Below, piece by piece: positions 54,755 to 63,945 of a stretch of 64,000 bases of DNA; positions within the stretch are counted from its first letter, which is position 1, and the number at the start of each line of letters is the position of its first letter. The stretch spans positions 1 to 64,000 of the forward strand of contig NZ_JAASHM010000008.1 in the NCBI RefSeq assembly GCF_019734195.1, in the 5' to 3' direction. The position numbers and the translations under genes were made by a program. This stretch comes from Clostridium sp. K13 (GTDB lineage: Bacteria > Bacillota > Clostridia > Clostridiales > Clostridiaceae). The notes under the pieces are model-generated. The model saw nothing but the letters and a program-made list of their open reading frames with translations, was not told the origin of the DNA and made no database searches.

Positions 54755-55578
54755 GTTTTCACCTTCTTGCCAGCAGATTTAACATTTTTCTCTTCTCTAT
54801 GTTCCATTATCTTAAGTAATATTGTTCTTAATCTATCTTTATCATAGTTTCTAGTTAAACGTCCATTTATAGCTAAAGAAATAATTCCTGTTTCTTCGGA
54901 TACTATTATAACAAGTGCATCAGATATTTCTGATAACCCTATTGCTGCTCTATGTCTAGTTCCTAATTTTTTATTAATTTCTTTATTATTAGTTAAAGGT
55001 AAAACACATCCTGATGCTAATATCTTATCTCTTCCTATTATTGTTGCACCATCATGAAGGGGTGTGTTTACAACGAATATATTTTCTAATAAATTTGAAG
55101 TTATTTTTGCTTCTAGTATAGTTCCTGAAGATATTATTTCTCCAAGACCTGTTCCTTGTTCAATTGCAATTAATGCACCTGTTTTTGTTTCTGCTAAGTT
55201 GGAAACTGCATTTACAATTTCACTAACATATATATTCCTCTGTTCTCTATCTTCAAAGCCATGTTTGTCTTCAAAGGCACTTCTTCCTAAATGTTCTAAA
55301 GCTCTTCTTATCTCTGGCTGAAATATTATAACAACTGATATTATTCCAATAGTTAAAGTCTTGCTTAATATAAAATATAACATACTTAAATTAAGTATAG
55401 AACTAATTGGAATTAGTATTATTATAAACGCTATTCCTTTTAATAGCTGTTCTGCCCTTGTTTCTTTAATAAGCATATACCCTTTATAAAATATAAATGC
55501 TACTACTAAAATATCAATAACAGCAGTAACCGACATGCTCTTTAGTGAATTCATTATCATTGAAATAAAATTTTGCAT
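54724..55578 (-). CDS. cdaA: Diadenylate cyclase (c-di-AMP synthase), membrane-bound
   Basis: CdaA makes c-di-AMP from two ATP, controlling potassium and osmolyte balance and wall homeostasis. The 284-residue protein has three N-terminal membrane helices (about 15-90) and the DAC domain with the catalytic motifs HDGATIIG and GTRHRAAIGLSE. GGTGG precedes the ATG. It forms an operon with cdaR; glmM, usually third in this operon, is 9 kb downstream in the same orientation. Confidence 0.96.
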   Translation of the reverse strand: MQNFISMIMNSLKSMSVTAVIDILVVAFIFYKGYMLIKETRAEQLLKGIAFIIILIPISSILNLSMLYFILSKTLTIGIISVVIIFQPEIRRALEHLGRSAFEDKHGFEDREQRNIYVSEIVNAVSNLAETKTGALIAIEQGTGLGEIISSGTILEAKITSNLLENIFVVNTPLHDGATIIGRDKILASGCVLPLTNNKEINKKLGTRHRAAIGLSEISDALVIIVSEETGIISLAINGRLTRNYDKDRLRTILLKIMEHREEKNVKSAGKKVKTWITGKINRK

Positions 55579-55827
55579 TTAATCCACCACCATAAAATTT
55601 CTAATTAAATTATACACTATTCTCATAATTGTTAAAATATTATAATTCTATTTTTATTTATCCAAATTATTTCATATTTATTATTATAAGGCTTACATAC
55701 TCTTTATTTTCAACATCAAATTTAAAATTATTTAAGTATATTTTAATTTTCATAATAATATAAATTATAGAAAAAGTTTTTTTCATAATATTTAATACTG
55801 TAAATTAACTTAAAGGATGTGATATAT

Positions 55828-56850
55828 ATGGAAAACATAAAAAAATCATTTTCTGAAAATAAAACCTTTGTTATAACATTATTAATTTGTGTATTTTTAA
55901 CTTCCTCTATGATGTTATTATTACATAAACCTAATAATTCTATTTCCTCTACTACTAATAACAAAGATATTATTATCAATGATTCTGCTCTAAAAGATTT
56001 TGAACCTTATGTTACAGAGTTATCTAAAATAAATTTATCATTAAAAAAATGTATTAATGGTGTAACTATAAATAGTAAATCTGCTTATAGCATACTAAAT
56101 GATGATTTAAAACAATTAAAGGAATTAAGAGAAAAGGTTTCTGCAGTGGTAATAGCTAATAATAATACTCCTGACATTATTCCTAAGCTAATCTCATGTA
56201 TAGAAAATACAGAATCATTATATAGTTATTGTGTTGATGTCTTATCTTATACAAGTAATGTATCTACAGCAGAAATTACATCTCAAATCCTTCTTTTAAA
56301 GGAAGGTTGTGAAAAAAGTTATGAAGAATTATCTCCTTATGGTTTTTCTTTAATATTACCTGAAGAAAGTGAAACATTTTTAGATAATTTAATTGGATAT
56401 TTAAATACCTTAGAAAAGCTAAATAAAGAAGAAGCAATAAAAACTACTCAATACAACTCATATATTGAAAGGCTAACTAAGTGTACAAATGAATTTTCTG
56501 GAATATTAGAAGACTTAGAACCTGCTATAAATCTAATAAGAAAGGAAAATAGATCTCTTGATGTAATTCTTAATGATATTAACGAAAAAGAAAATACTCT
56601 TGAGACTATAAAAAAAGATTTTAACTATTCTTCAATACCAGAGGGATGTATCTCTTATTATAACTGCTTAAATAATACTTTTACGTTATATTCAACTTAT
56701 TTAAACTCATTAAAAATTGCTGTTATATATGAAAAATCTTCTTCTAGCTATGAGGAAAATAAAGATAATATAAATAAGAATTATGATAATGCTTATTCTA
56801 AATATAAGGATGTAAAAACTTCCTTTGAATCATTATTAAACTCTTTTTGA
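55828..56850 (+). CDS. Hypothetical membrane-anchored coiled-coil protein (340 aa)
   Basis: After a short basic N-terminus, residues about 12-32 form a membrane helix (FVITLLICVFLTSSMMLLL). The rest is extracytoplasmic and mostly helical, with several coiled-coil-like stretches (SILNDDLKQLKELREKV, LVIILNDINEKENTLETI-like) and several cysteines (for example LSLKKCING, CIENTESLYSYC). AAAGGATG precedes the ATG at 55828; a GTG at 55819 overlaps it. No family is recognised. A SleB-type hydrolase gene follows 73 bp downstream on the same strand, so an envelope role is plausible but unproven. Confidence 0.65.
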   Translation: MENIKKSFSENKTFVITLLICVFLTSSMMLLLHKPNNSISSTTNNKDIIINDSALKDFEPYVTELSKINLSLKKCINGVTINSKSAYSILNDDLKQLKELREKVSAVVIANNNTPDIIPKLISCIENTESLYSYCVDVLSYTSNVSTAEITSQILLLKEGCEKSYEELSPYGFSLILPEESETFLDNLIGYLNTLEKLNKEEAIKTTQYNSYIERLTKCTNEFSGILEDLEPAINLIRKENRSLDVILNDINEKENTLETIKKDFNYSSIPEGCISYYNCLNNTFTLYSTYLNSLKIAVIYEKSSSSYEENKDNINKNYDNAYSKYKDVKTSFESLLNSF

Positions 56851-56923
56851 TAATGTTTTGTATTATTTTAAATTTTCTGGGTAAAATATATTTCGATTGG
56901 GTTATTCCAAAAGGAGGTTTTTT

Positions 56924-57502
56924 ATGAAACTTGGAAAATTCTTATTTTGTATTATTCTAACCCTGTCTCTTTCAGCACTTGACTTAAACTTATCAAATTT
57001 ATATACTGCCAAGGTAAGCGCAAGTACAAGAATAGAAAATACTTTATTAAATTTAGAAAACAATAAAAATAACTATATAAATATATCTGATGAAGAATAT
57101 GTAGAAGTTTTTAAAGAGAATAATCAATTGCTTTATTTAACACAATCAGATATTTATTTAATGTCTCAAGTAGTATATGCTGAAAGTAAGGGTGAGCCCT
57201 ATGAGGGTAAAGTTGCTGTTGCATCAGTAATATTAAACAGAGCTCTTAATACTGGATTTCCTAATACAGTTGAAGGTGTTATATTTCAACCTAGAGCTTT
57301 TTCTTGCATTGTTGATGGCAAAATTAATGTTGAACCAACTCAAGAATGTTTTGATGCTGTATATGATGCATTAAGCGGTAATGATCCTACAGGAGATGCT
57401 GTATTTTTTTACAATCCTGATATAGCTACTTGCACTTGGATGCAAAGTGTTGAGAAGCATAATATAATAACAATAGGACAACATTTATTTTTTACATTAT
57501 GA
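56924..57502 (+). CDS. SleB/CwlJ-type cell wall hydrolase (spore cortex-lytic family)
   Basis: The 192-residue protein has a signal peptide or anchor (about 5-35). The Hydrolase_2 domain (about 75-190) contains the catalytic glutamate in LMSQVVYAESKGEPYEGKVAVASVILNR, FPNTVEGVIFQPRAFSCI, and a C-terminal VEKHNIITIGQHLFF. This fold cleaves cortex peptidoglycan as a lytic transglycosylase. It lacks the peptidoglycan-binding domain of full SleB. The ATG at 56924 follows AAAGGAGG. Germination or vegetative wall turnover are both possible roles. Confidence 0.9.
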   Translation: MKLGKFLFCIILTLSLSALDLNLSNLYTAKVSASTRIENTLLNLENNKNNYINISDEEYVEVFKENNQLLYLTQSDIYLMSQVVYAESKGEPYEGKVAVASVILNRALNTGFPNTVEGVIFQPRAFSCIVDGKINVEPTQECFDAVYDALSGNDPTGDAVFFYNPDIATCTWMQSVEKHNIITIGQHLFFTL

Positions 57503-57504
57503 CG

Positions 57505-57536
57505 AAAATTAGGGCTACCTTTATGGTAGCCCTTAA
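57505..57536. terminator. Bidirectional terminator between the SleB-like and iadA genes
   Basis: AGGGCTACC/GGTAGCCCT with a short loop sits between the two convergent stops. Confidence 0.8.
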
Positions 57537-57539
57537 ATA

Positions 57540-58712
57540 TTATTCAAAAGTCGGTTTAATAATTGCCTTCCCCTCTTCAACAACAACCTTTCCCTTAGCA
57601 ATAACAGTATGAATATCTAAATTTTCTTCATTAACTATAACAAAATCGGCATCTCTACCGCTTTCTATTCTTCCCTTATTATTTAATTTTAAAACTTCAG
57701 CAACATTAGAAGTTATAACTTTAATAGCTTCTTCTATAGGAACCTTATGCTCTATTATACTTTCCTTAACTTCTCCATAAAGTGTTTTTACTGAACATAT
57801 TCCAAGCCCAATTAATTTACCACTATCATCAAATACCGGCATACTTCCATTTCCATCCGAAGAAAAAGTTATATGTTTGATATCTACTCCCTTCTTTAAT
57901 AAAAGTGCTAATCCTTCACCAGCCCTTAACTCTCCTGGCTCTAAAAATCTTGGGTCTGAACTTGTTGTTAAATCAATGAATCCACCCTTTTTAGCATAGT
58001 CAATTCCTACCTCAAATAATTTATCACTTCTATTAATATGTGTTGGTAAAAGCTGAGTTGGTGGTATTTCAGTTTCTTCAATTACTTTAAATAAATATTC
58101 TAATCTTCTTGCTCCATCACCTAAATGAACATTAACAATTCCTGCTTTTCCCGATAATATTCCACCTACCCTGGCTTGTGCTACTGTATTTACGAAATCC
58201 TCATATGTAGCTTGTGAACTTCTATGATCAGATAAAGCAACTTCTCCAACACCGATAACCTTATCTACCATCATAAAATCACCTTTAATACTCTCTGTAA
58301 TAGTTTTTACTGGTATTTCATAAGAACCTGTATAACAGTAAGATGTTATTCCCTCTTCTTCTAATCCTTTAGCTTTAGCAATTAAGGCTCTCATACTTCT
58401 ACATACTCCATCTGTTCCTATACACCCTACTACTGTTGTAATCCCAGCTTCAACTAAAGAAATAATTGATATCTCTGGAGTTCTAGTTTTAAATCCACCT
58501 TCTCCTCCCCCACCAATTATATGAACGTGACAATCTAAAAAACCTGGAAAAATCAATTTTCCTTCTCCATCTATAGTTTCTATTTCTACAAAATTATTAG
58601 GAATATTAACATTATCATAAATACCTTCAATTTTATCATTTACTATGACAACATCCTTTTTCCCCATATTTTCCGGTGCATACACATTAATGTTTTTAAT
58701 AACAGTAATCAT
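57540..58712 (-). CDS. iadA: Isoaspartyl dipeptidase (beta-aspartyl peptidase)
   Basis: IadA cleaves isoaspartyl dipeptides that arise from protein ageing. The 390-residue amidohydrolase has the metal motif FLDCHVHIIGGGGEGGFKTRTPE, GEVALSDHRSSQ in the substrate loop, HINRSD, and the C-terminal aspartate ligand in FSSDGNGSMPVFD. GGAGGG precedes the ATG. It is transcribed away from the chromate transporter genes and appears independent. Confidence 0.94.
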   Translation of the reverse strand: MITVIKNINVYAPENMGKKDVVIVNDKIEGIYDNVNIPNNFVEIETIDGEGKLIFPGFLDCHVHIIGGGGEGGFKTRTPEISIISLVEAGITTVVGCIGTDGVCRSMRALIAKAKGLEEEGITSYCYTGSYEIPVKTITESIKGDFMMVDKVIGVGEVALSDHRSSQATYEDFVNTVAQARVGGILSGKAGIVNVHLGDGARRLEYLFKVIEETEIPPTQLLPTHINRSDKLFEVGIDYAKKGGFIDLTTSSDPRFLEPGELRAGEGLALLLKKGVDIKHITFSSDGNGSMPVFDDSGKLIGLGICSVKTLYGEVKESIIEHKVPIEEAIKVITSNVAEVLKLNNKGRIESGRDADFVIVNEENLDIHTVIAKGKVVVEEGKAIIKPTFE

Positions 58713-58803
58713 TTTAATTCCCTCCTTTATTATCTAATAAATAGTAAATTTGTTATAGAGATTTTAAATAACTTATTCCAAATTATACAATTACCAATAA
58801 TTG

Positions 58804-59328
58804 CTATAAATAAAATAACACTCCTAATACAGCTGCTATAACTATTACTAATATAGGATGAACCTTTTTAGATAACAATATAACTCCAATTATCAAAGTT
58901 ATTATTATACTTTTTATATCTATATACGCTTCCTTTGCTAAGTCAAAAAATGCATATATTATAAGCGCAATAAGTATAGGCCTCATTCCTAACAATGTAG
59001 CCTTTATAACCTTTGATTCTTTGAATTTATCTAATAATTTATTTATTACTGTTACTAATATGAAAGATGTTGTAATTACTCCTAAAGTAGCAACTATACT
59101 TCCAAATACTCCACCAACCTTATATCCAACAAATGTTGCTGAATTTATTGCTACAGGCCCTGGTGTCATTTGAGATATACCTATTATATCAGTTAATTGA
59201 GACATAGATATCCAATTATTTTTTTCTACTATTTCCTTTTGAATAAAAGGTAGCATCGCATATCCACCACCAAAACTAAAAGTTCCTATTTTCAAAAATG
59301 CTAAATATAATCTAATTAAAAGTTCCAT
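58804..59328 (-). CDS. Chromate transporter family protein, half-size subunit B
   Basis: The 174-residue membrane protein is one half of a split ChrA-type transporter: LRLYLAFLKIGTFSFGGGYAMLPFIQKEI, then ISQMTPGPVAINSATFVGYKVGG and several hydrophobic segments. Its ATG overlaps the stop of the upstream half in TAATG, so both should be made together and work as a heterodimer. Family members export chromate, but in clostridia the true substrate may be another anion. Confidence 0.9.
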   Translation of the reverse strand: MELLIRLYLAFLKIGTFSFGGGYAMLPFIQKEIVEKNNWISMSQLTDIIGISQMTPGPVAINSATFVGYKVGGVFGSIVATLGVITTSFILVTVINKLLDKFKESKVIKATLLGMRPILIALIIYAFFDLAKEAYIDIKSIIITLIIGVILLSKKVHPILVIVIAAVLGVLFYL

Positions 59329-59864
59329 TAGCTCACCTTTTTCCTTAAGAATATAGCTCCATATACTCCTGATATTATTATTACTATTACTGGATGAATA
59401 TTAAAAACTATTAACGCAACTAATCCTACAATTATGGTTACTATTGTTCTAATATTTTTAGGTAACCCCTTTGATAAACTAATTGCTCCTACTAATACAA
59501 GCATTGGCACTGCTGCTGTTATTCCTTGAAAAGCTGCATTTACATAATAATTATCTCTAAATTGCATAAAGAATACTGCTATTACCAATATTATAAAAAA
59601 GGAAGGTATTATTACTGCCATTAATGCAGTTATTGCTCCTACTATTCCACTTATTCTATATCCTAAAAATATTGATGTATTTATAGCTAATGCTCCTGGT
59701 AAGCTTTGAGCAACTACTAAAATATCAACAAACTCCTCTTTACTTAACCACTTTTTATTTTTAACTACCTCTTCTTCAATTAATGGAATCATTGCATATC
59801 CCCCGCCAAATGTAAATGCTCCAATCTTAAATATAGATATAAATAATTCTATTATCTTTTTCAT
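59328..59864 (-). CDS. Chromate transporter family protein, half-size subunit A
   Basis: The 178-residue protein is homologous to its neighbour: LFISIFKIGAFTFGGGYAMIPLIEEEVV and VVAQSLPGALAINTSIFLGYRISG, followed by hydrophobic segments. I start at the ATG at 59864, which follows AGAGGTGA; the upstream ATG at 59879 precedes that site. It is the first gene of the pair and is divergent from the XRE regulator gene 295 bp away. Confidence 0.9.
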   Translation of the reverse strand: MKKIIELFISIFKIGAFTFGGGYAMIPLIEEEVVKNKKWLSKEEFVDILVVAQSLPGALAINTSIFLGYRISGIVGAITALMAVIIPSFFIILVIAVFFMQFRDNYYVNAAFQGITAAVPMLVLVGAISLSKGLPKNIRTIVTIIVGLVALIVFNIHPVIVIIISGVYGAIFLRKKVS

Positions 59865-60159
59865 ATAATCACCTCTCATAACTTATAATATATTTACTTT
59901 TATTATCTAAAATTAAAATCTAAATTATCCAATAGAAAATTTCACATCATTACCACTATAACAAATTATATAATTATTGGAAAATATTATTTATTAATGT
60001 TACTATATTCTTATTGAAATTTTATATGGTTAAAACAGTCCAATCCCTTTAAAAGTAAGAATGCAAAGAGAATTTGCGAACTTAAAAATTAAATGTAAAA
60101 GATCAATTGCTAGACTTATATATATCTAGAATAAATACTGGTATTGAGGAGGAAAATTT

Positions 60160-60879
60160 ATGAATATTGCAATGACAATAATTAAAATAAGAAAAGATAA
60201 AAAAATGACTCAAGAAGACTTTGCTAAATTATTTAATGTTACAAGACAAACTGTATCTAATTGGGAAAATGAAAAGAGTTATCCTGATTTACAAACATTG
60301 ATAAAGATCAGTGATATGTTTGAAATTTCATTAGATACTTTAATGAAAGGGGACAAGACTATGGTTAAAAAATTTGATAAAGAATTATTACAAAATAAAT
60401 ATATAAAAAATTTATTTAAAGTACTATCTGTCGTATTTATTGTACTTATTATATCTTATGGCGTTTATACAGCACTTTGGTATAATAACAAAAAGGTTTG
60501 TGAAGAGAATTTCTATTCTAATACTGAAGAACTAGGATTCAAATTCGACGATAAACTTGGATATTATAAACTTGAAGCTGATGAAGGTCTTTATTTTACT
60601 CCCAATCAAAAAATGCCTAAATATAGTTTCCATTTTTATGTTCAACAAATTTCATCTGAAATACCCGATGAAGATGTTTCTCTTCTTGTAATTGGGCCTG
60701 AACATGATGCTGGTTTATATTTATCAAATAGTTATGGGGTTGATTCAGAAGGAAATATAGTTAGAGGTACTTTATCAAAAAGAGATAAGGTTACTTATGA
60801 GGAGTTAAAAGATAAAATCGCTTTAATGGCTAAAAAATCATATGAATTATATGATAAAATTTATGGTCAGTACGAATAA
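60160..60879 (+). CDS. XRE-family regulator with transmembrane anchor
   Basis: Residues 1-65 form a helix-turn-helix domain (IRKDKKMTQEDFAKLFNVTRQTVSNWENEKSYPDL-type). A single membrane helix follows (about 85-105, FKVLSVVFIVLIISYGVYTALWY), then a C-terminal extracytoplasmic domain of about 130 residues (YYKLEADEGLYFTP, PEHDAGLYLSNSYG). A membrane-tethered one-component sensor is the natural reading. GGAGG precedes the ATG. It is divergent from the chromate-transporter pair, which may be its target. The sensing domain is not recognised. Confidence 0.85.
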   Translation: MNIAMTIIKIRKDKKMTQEDFAKLFNVTRQTVSNWENEKSYPDLQTLIKISDMFEISLDTLMKGDKTMVKKFDKELLQNKYIKNLFKVLSVVFIVLIISYGVYTALWYNNKKVCEENFYSNTEELGFKFDDKLGYYKLEADEGLYFTPNQKMPKYSFHFYVQQISSEIPDEDVSLLVIGPEHDAGLYLSNSYGVDSEGNIVRGTLSKRDKVTYEELKDKIALMAKKSYELYDKIYGQYE

Positions 60880-60915
60880 CATAATTAATTACTCTAATTT
60901 AAGTTAACACACTAA

Positions 60916-60952
60916 ATAAAAAAAGAATCGCAAATGCGATTCTTTTTTTATT
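60916..60952. terminator. Bidirectional terminator between the XRE and ptsI genes
   Basis: AAAAGAATCGCA/TGCGATTCTTTT flanked by A- and T-runs serves the two convergent genes. Confidence 0.9.
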
Positions 60953-60956
60953 TATA

Positions 60957-62576
60957 TTATTCTTGTTCTAACATTATCTTCTTAGCGCCTAAGATTGATG
61001 TAGCACTCATTGAGAACTCATCTAATCCGTATTGAACTAATGTAGGGATAGCAGCTTCATCTCCTGCCATTTCTCCACACATTCCAACCCACTTACCGTG
61101 TTTGTGAGCTCCATCTATAGTCATCTTTATTAATCTTAATACAGCTGGGTGCATTGGGTTGTAAAGGTATGATACCTTTTCACTCATTCTGTCAGCAGCT
61201 AATGTGTATTGGATTAAGTCGTTTGTTCCTATTGAGAAGAAGTCAACGTGCTTAGCTAATTCATCAGCCATAACAGCTGCAGCTGGAATTTCAACCATGA
61301 TACCCCATTGAGTAGTTTCAGAAGTCTTAACTCCTTCAGCATGTAATTCTGCTCTACATTCTTCAACGAATTCTTTAGCAGCTTGGAATTCTTCTAAGCC
61401 AGAAATCATTGGGAACATAACGCATAGGTTTCCGTATACAGAAGCTCTTAATAAAGCTCTGATTTGAACCTTGAATATATCTTTTCTATCTAAACATAAT
61501 CTGATAGCTCTGTATCCTAAGAATGGATTCATTTCTTCAGGTAATGGTAAGTAAGGTAATACCTTATCTCCACCGATATCTAATGTTCTGATAACAACTT
61601 GCTTACCGTTAGCTTTTTCTAAAACAGTCTTGTAAGCTGTGAATTGTTCTTCTTCAGTTGGAGCTTGGTCTCTGTCCATGTATAAGAATTCAGTTCTGAA
61701 TAATCCTACACCGTCTCCACCGTTAGCTAAAACTTGATCTATATCTTCTGGCTTACCGATGTTACCGCAAACTTCAATTCTCTTACCTGATTTAGTTACA
61801 GTTTTAACTTCGATAAGTTTCTTTAATTCTTCTTGTTCTTCTGCAAATTTTGCTTTCTTAGCTTGGTATTCAGCAATAACTTCTTCTGATGGATTGATTA
61901 TTGCAAATCCTTCAATACCATCAACGATGATTGAATCACCATTTTTAACTGTTTTAGTTATGTCTCCTAAACCAACAACAGCTGGAATTTCTAAAGTTCT
62001 AGCCATAATAGCTGAGTGAGAAGTTCTTCCTCCGATATCAGTTAAGAAACCACATACTTTTGTTCTGTCTAATTGAGCTGTATCTGATGGAGTTAAATCA
62101 TAAGCAACTACAACTGTATTTTCTTCAGTTATAGCAAATGCACTTCCACCTTTACCTGCTAAGTTAGAGATTATTCTCTTAGAAACGTCTTTAATGTCAG
62201 CAGCTCTTTCTCTCATATATGCATCGTCCATTGATTCGAAAATCATAACGAATGTGTCTGTTACATTTTGAACAGCTTTCATAGCGTTTAATGCTTCACC
62301 TTCAACTGTTGCTTCCATTGTTCCAGTAAATTCTGGGTCATCTAATAATGTTAAATGTGCTTCGAAAACAGCAGCTTCGTGTTCACCAATTTCAGCTAAA
62401 GTCTTTTCTTTAATTGCTGTTAATTGTTCCTTTGATGCTTCTAAAGCAAGTGTTAATTTTTCCTTTTCTGCAGCTACGTCACTAACTTTTGCGTCAGTTA
62501 TAACTATTTCCTCATGTTCTTGAATGAATACTTTACCTATTGCATAACCCTTTGATGCAGCGATACCTTTTTTCAT
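60957..62576 (-). CDS. ptsI: Phosphoenolpyruvate-protein phosphotransferase (PTS enzyme I)
   Basis: Enzyme I passes phosphate from PEP to HPr to drive sugar uptake. The 539-residue protein has the phospho-histidine at about residue 187 in GGRTSHSAIMAR, the PEP-binding domain with GVGLFRTEFLYMDRDQAPTEEEQ, EIPAAAVMADELAKHVDFFSIGTNDLIQYTLAADR, and the active-site cysteine in GMCGEMAGD. I use the ATG at 62576 (MKKGIAASKG), which follows GGAGG. No ptsH is adjacent, as is common in clostridia. Codon use is more GC-rich than its neighbours, which fits high expression. Confidence 0.98.
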   Translation of the reverse strand: MKKGIAASKGYAIGKVFIQEHEEIVITDAKVSDVAAEKEKLTLALEASKEQLTAIKEKTLAEIGEHEAAVFEAHLTLLDDPEFTGTMEATVEGEALNAMKAVQNVTDTFVMIFESMDDAYMRERAADIKDVSKRIISNLAGKGGSAFAITEENTVVVAYDLTPSDTAQLDRTKVCGFLTDIGGRTSHSAIMARTLEIPAVVGLGDITKTVKNGDSIIVDGIEGFAIINPSEEVIAEYQAKKAKFAEEQEELKKLIEVKTVTKSGKRIEVCGNIGKPEDIDQVLANGGDGVGLFRTEFLYMDRDQAPTEEEQFTAYKTVLEKANGKQVVIRTLDIGGDKVLPYLPLPEEMNPFLGYRAIRLCLDRKDIFKVQIRALLRASVYGNLCVMFPMISGLEEFQAAKEFVEECRAELHAEGVKTSETTQWGIMVEIPAAAVMADELAKHVDFFSIGTNDLIQYTLAADRMSEKVSYLYNPMHPAVLRLIKMTIDGAHKHGKWVGMCGEMAGDEAAIPTLVQYGLDEFSMSATSILGAKKIMLEQE

Positions 62577-62910
62577 TTCAAATTTCCTCCTACACTTAAG
62601 CATAAATTTAGTACTGTTATTAATATTCTTATACTTACATCACTATACTACAATATTATGTAAATTTCGTGACAAAATATAAATTAAAATTATTATTTAA
62701 AGATAGATTTTAAATCTTTTTAACCTATCTTCTAGAAACTTTATACGAACAAAAATTATTATAACACATTTTTTAGAACGTTATCATTAAAATTTTTAAA
62801 ATTTATATTTTTGTGGAAACTTTCCCCTAAAATATAAATTTTAATATTTTATATCCTAATTATTATATATCATATCTTCACTCAACCAAAGATTAAATTT
62901 TTGCTATTAC
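62577..62910. other. AT-rich intergenic region, no gene seen
   Basis: About 330 bases between nrdB and ptsI (both on the minus strand) hold the ptsI promoter and ribosome binding site. I see an imperfect inverted repeat AGATAG.../CTATCT near 62702-62732 that may terminate nrdB, but no ORF or known riboswitch. Confidence 0.4.
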
Positions 62911-63945
62911 TTACAAATCATCAACTAAAACACTTGCTTTTGCATATGCTGTTGATTTTGCTTCAAAGAAGTCTGTTTTAACAGAATTAGCATTAGCTAA
63001 AGAGTCAACCCATGCAGCTGGATTTTTATCATGACCTTCAAATAATGGTTCTAATCCAATTTCCTTTAATCGTTTATTTCCTAAATACTTAATATATGAT
63101 TCAATTAAATTTTTATTAATTCCTTGAATATTTTCTCCAATTACGTAATTTCCCCAATTAATTTCATGTTCAACACCTATTTTCATCATAAGCCTTAATT
63201 CACTAACTAGATTATCATCAAAAATTTCTGCCTCTTCCTTTTGAAGTTCTCTAATTAAGTTTCTAAATAACCAAAGATGAGTATTCTCATCTCTATTTAT
63301 ATAACGTATTTCTTGAGATGACCCTGGCATTTTTCCATTTCTCTCAAGATTATAAAAGAACATAAAACCTGAGTAAAAATAAATTCCTTCTAATATGAAG
63401 TTTGCCATTATTGTCTTTATAAGATTCTCTTTAGTTGGATTTTCTAAAAATTTATTGTATTGCTCACCAATAAACTTATTTCTTTCTAAAAGAACTTTAT
63501 CATCCTTCCATTGATATAAAATCTCATTTCTTTTTTCTGGTGAACATATAGTATCAAGCATATAACTATAACTTTGAGAATGTACAGCTTCTTGGAATGC
63601 TTGAATAGTTAAACATAAGTTAACCTCACTAGCAGTTATATAATTATTTATATTACTTAAATTAGCTGTTTGTATTGAATCTAAAAATATTAAGAAAGAT
63701 AAAATCTTATCATATGCTGCTCTTTCATACTCGTTCAACTTATTATAATCCTTTAAATCCTGAGATAAATTTATTTCTTCAGGAATCCAAAAATTATTCA
63801 TTGCTTGCCTATACCAATCAGCAACCCATCCATATTTCATATTATTAAAATCATTTAAGTTAGTAGTATTTCCATTTATCATTCTTTTCTTACTAACTTC
63901 TATATCACCATTTTCATTAAATAAAGGCTTTTTATTTATATTCAT
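62911..63945 (-). CDS. nrdB: Ribonucleotide reductase class I, beta (radical) subunit
   Basis: NrdB houses the metal-radical cofactor that lets NrdA reduce ribonucleotides. The 344-residue protein retains the carboxylate and histidine ligands: Asp in FLIFLDSIQ, Glu119 and His122 with the radical tyrosine at 126 in EAVHSQSY, Glu in FILEGIYF, and Glu/His in RDENTHLW. GGGAG precedes the ATG. The catalytic subunit gene is not in the window and would lie upstream, beyond 64000. An aerobic-type enzyme in an anaerobe suggests use under oxygen exposure. Confidence 0.95.
   Translation of the reverse strand: MNINKKPLFNENGDIEVSKKRMINGNTTNLNDFNNMKYGWVADWYRQAMNNFWIPEEINLSQDLKDYNKLNEYERAAYDKILSFLIFLDSIQTANLSNINNYITASEVNLCLTIQAFQEAVHSQSYSYMLDTICSPEKRNEILYQWKDDKVLLERNKFIGEQYNKFLENPTKENLIKTIMANFILEGIYFYSGFMFFYNLERNGKMPGSSQEIRYINRDENTHLWLFRNLIRELQKEEAEIFDDNLVSELRLMMKIGVEHEINWGNYVIGENIQGINKNLIESYIKYLGNKRLKEIGLEPLFEGHDKNPAAWVDSLANANSVKTDFFEAKSTAYAKASVLVDDL

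Noticed and set aside
55743-55979. Minus-strand ORF upstream of the coiled-coil protein gene
   Set aside because: It overlaps the start of a plus-strand gene with a better ribosome binding site and has no supporting features.
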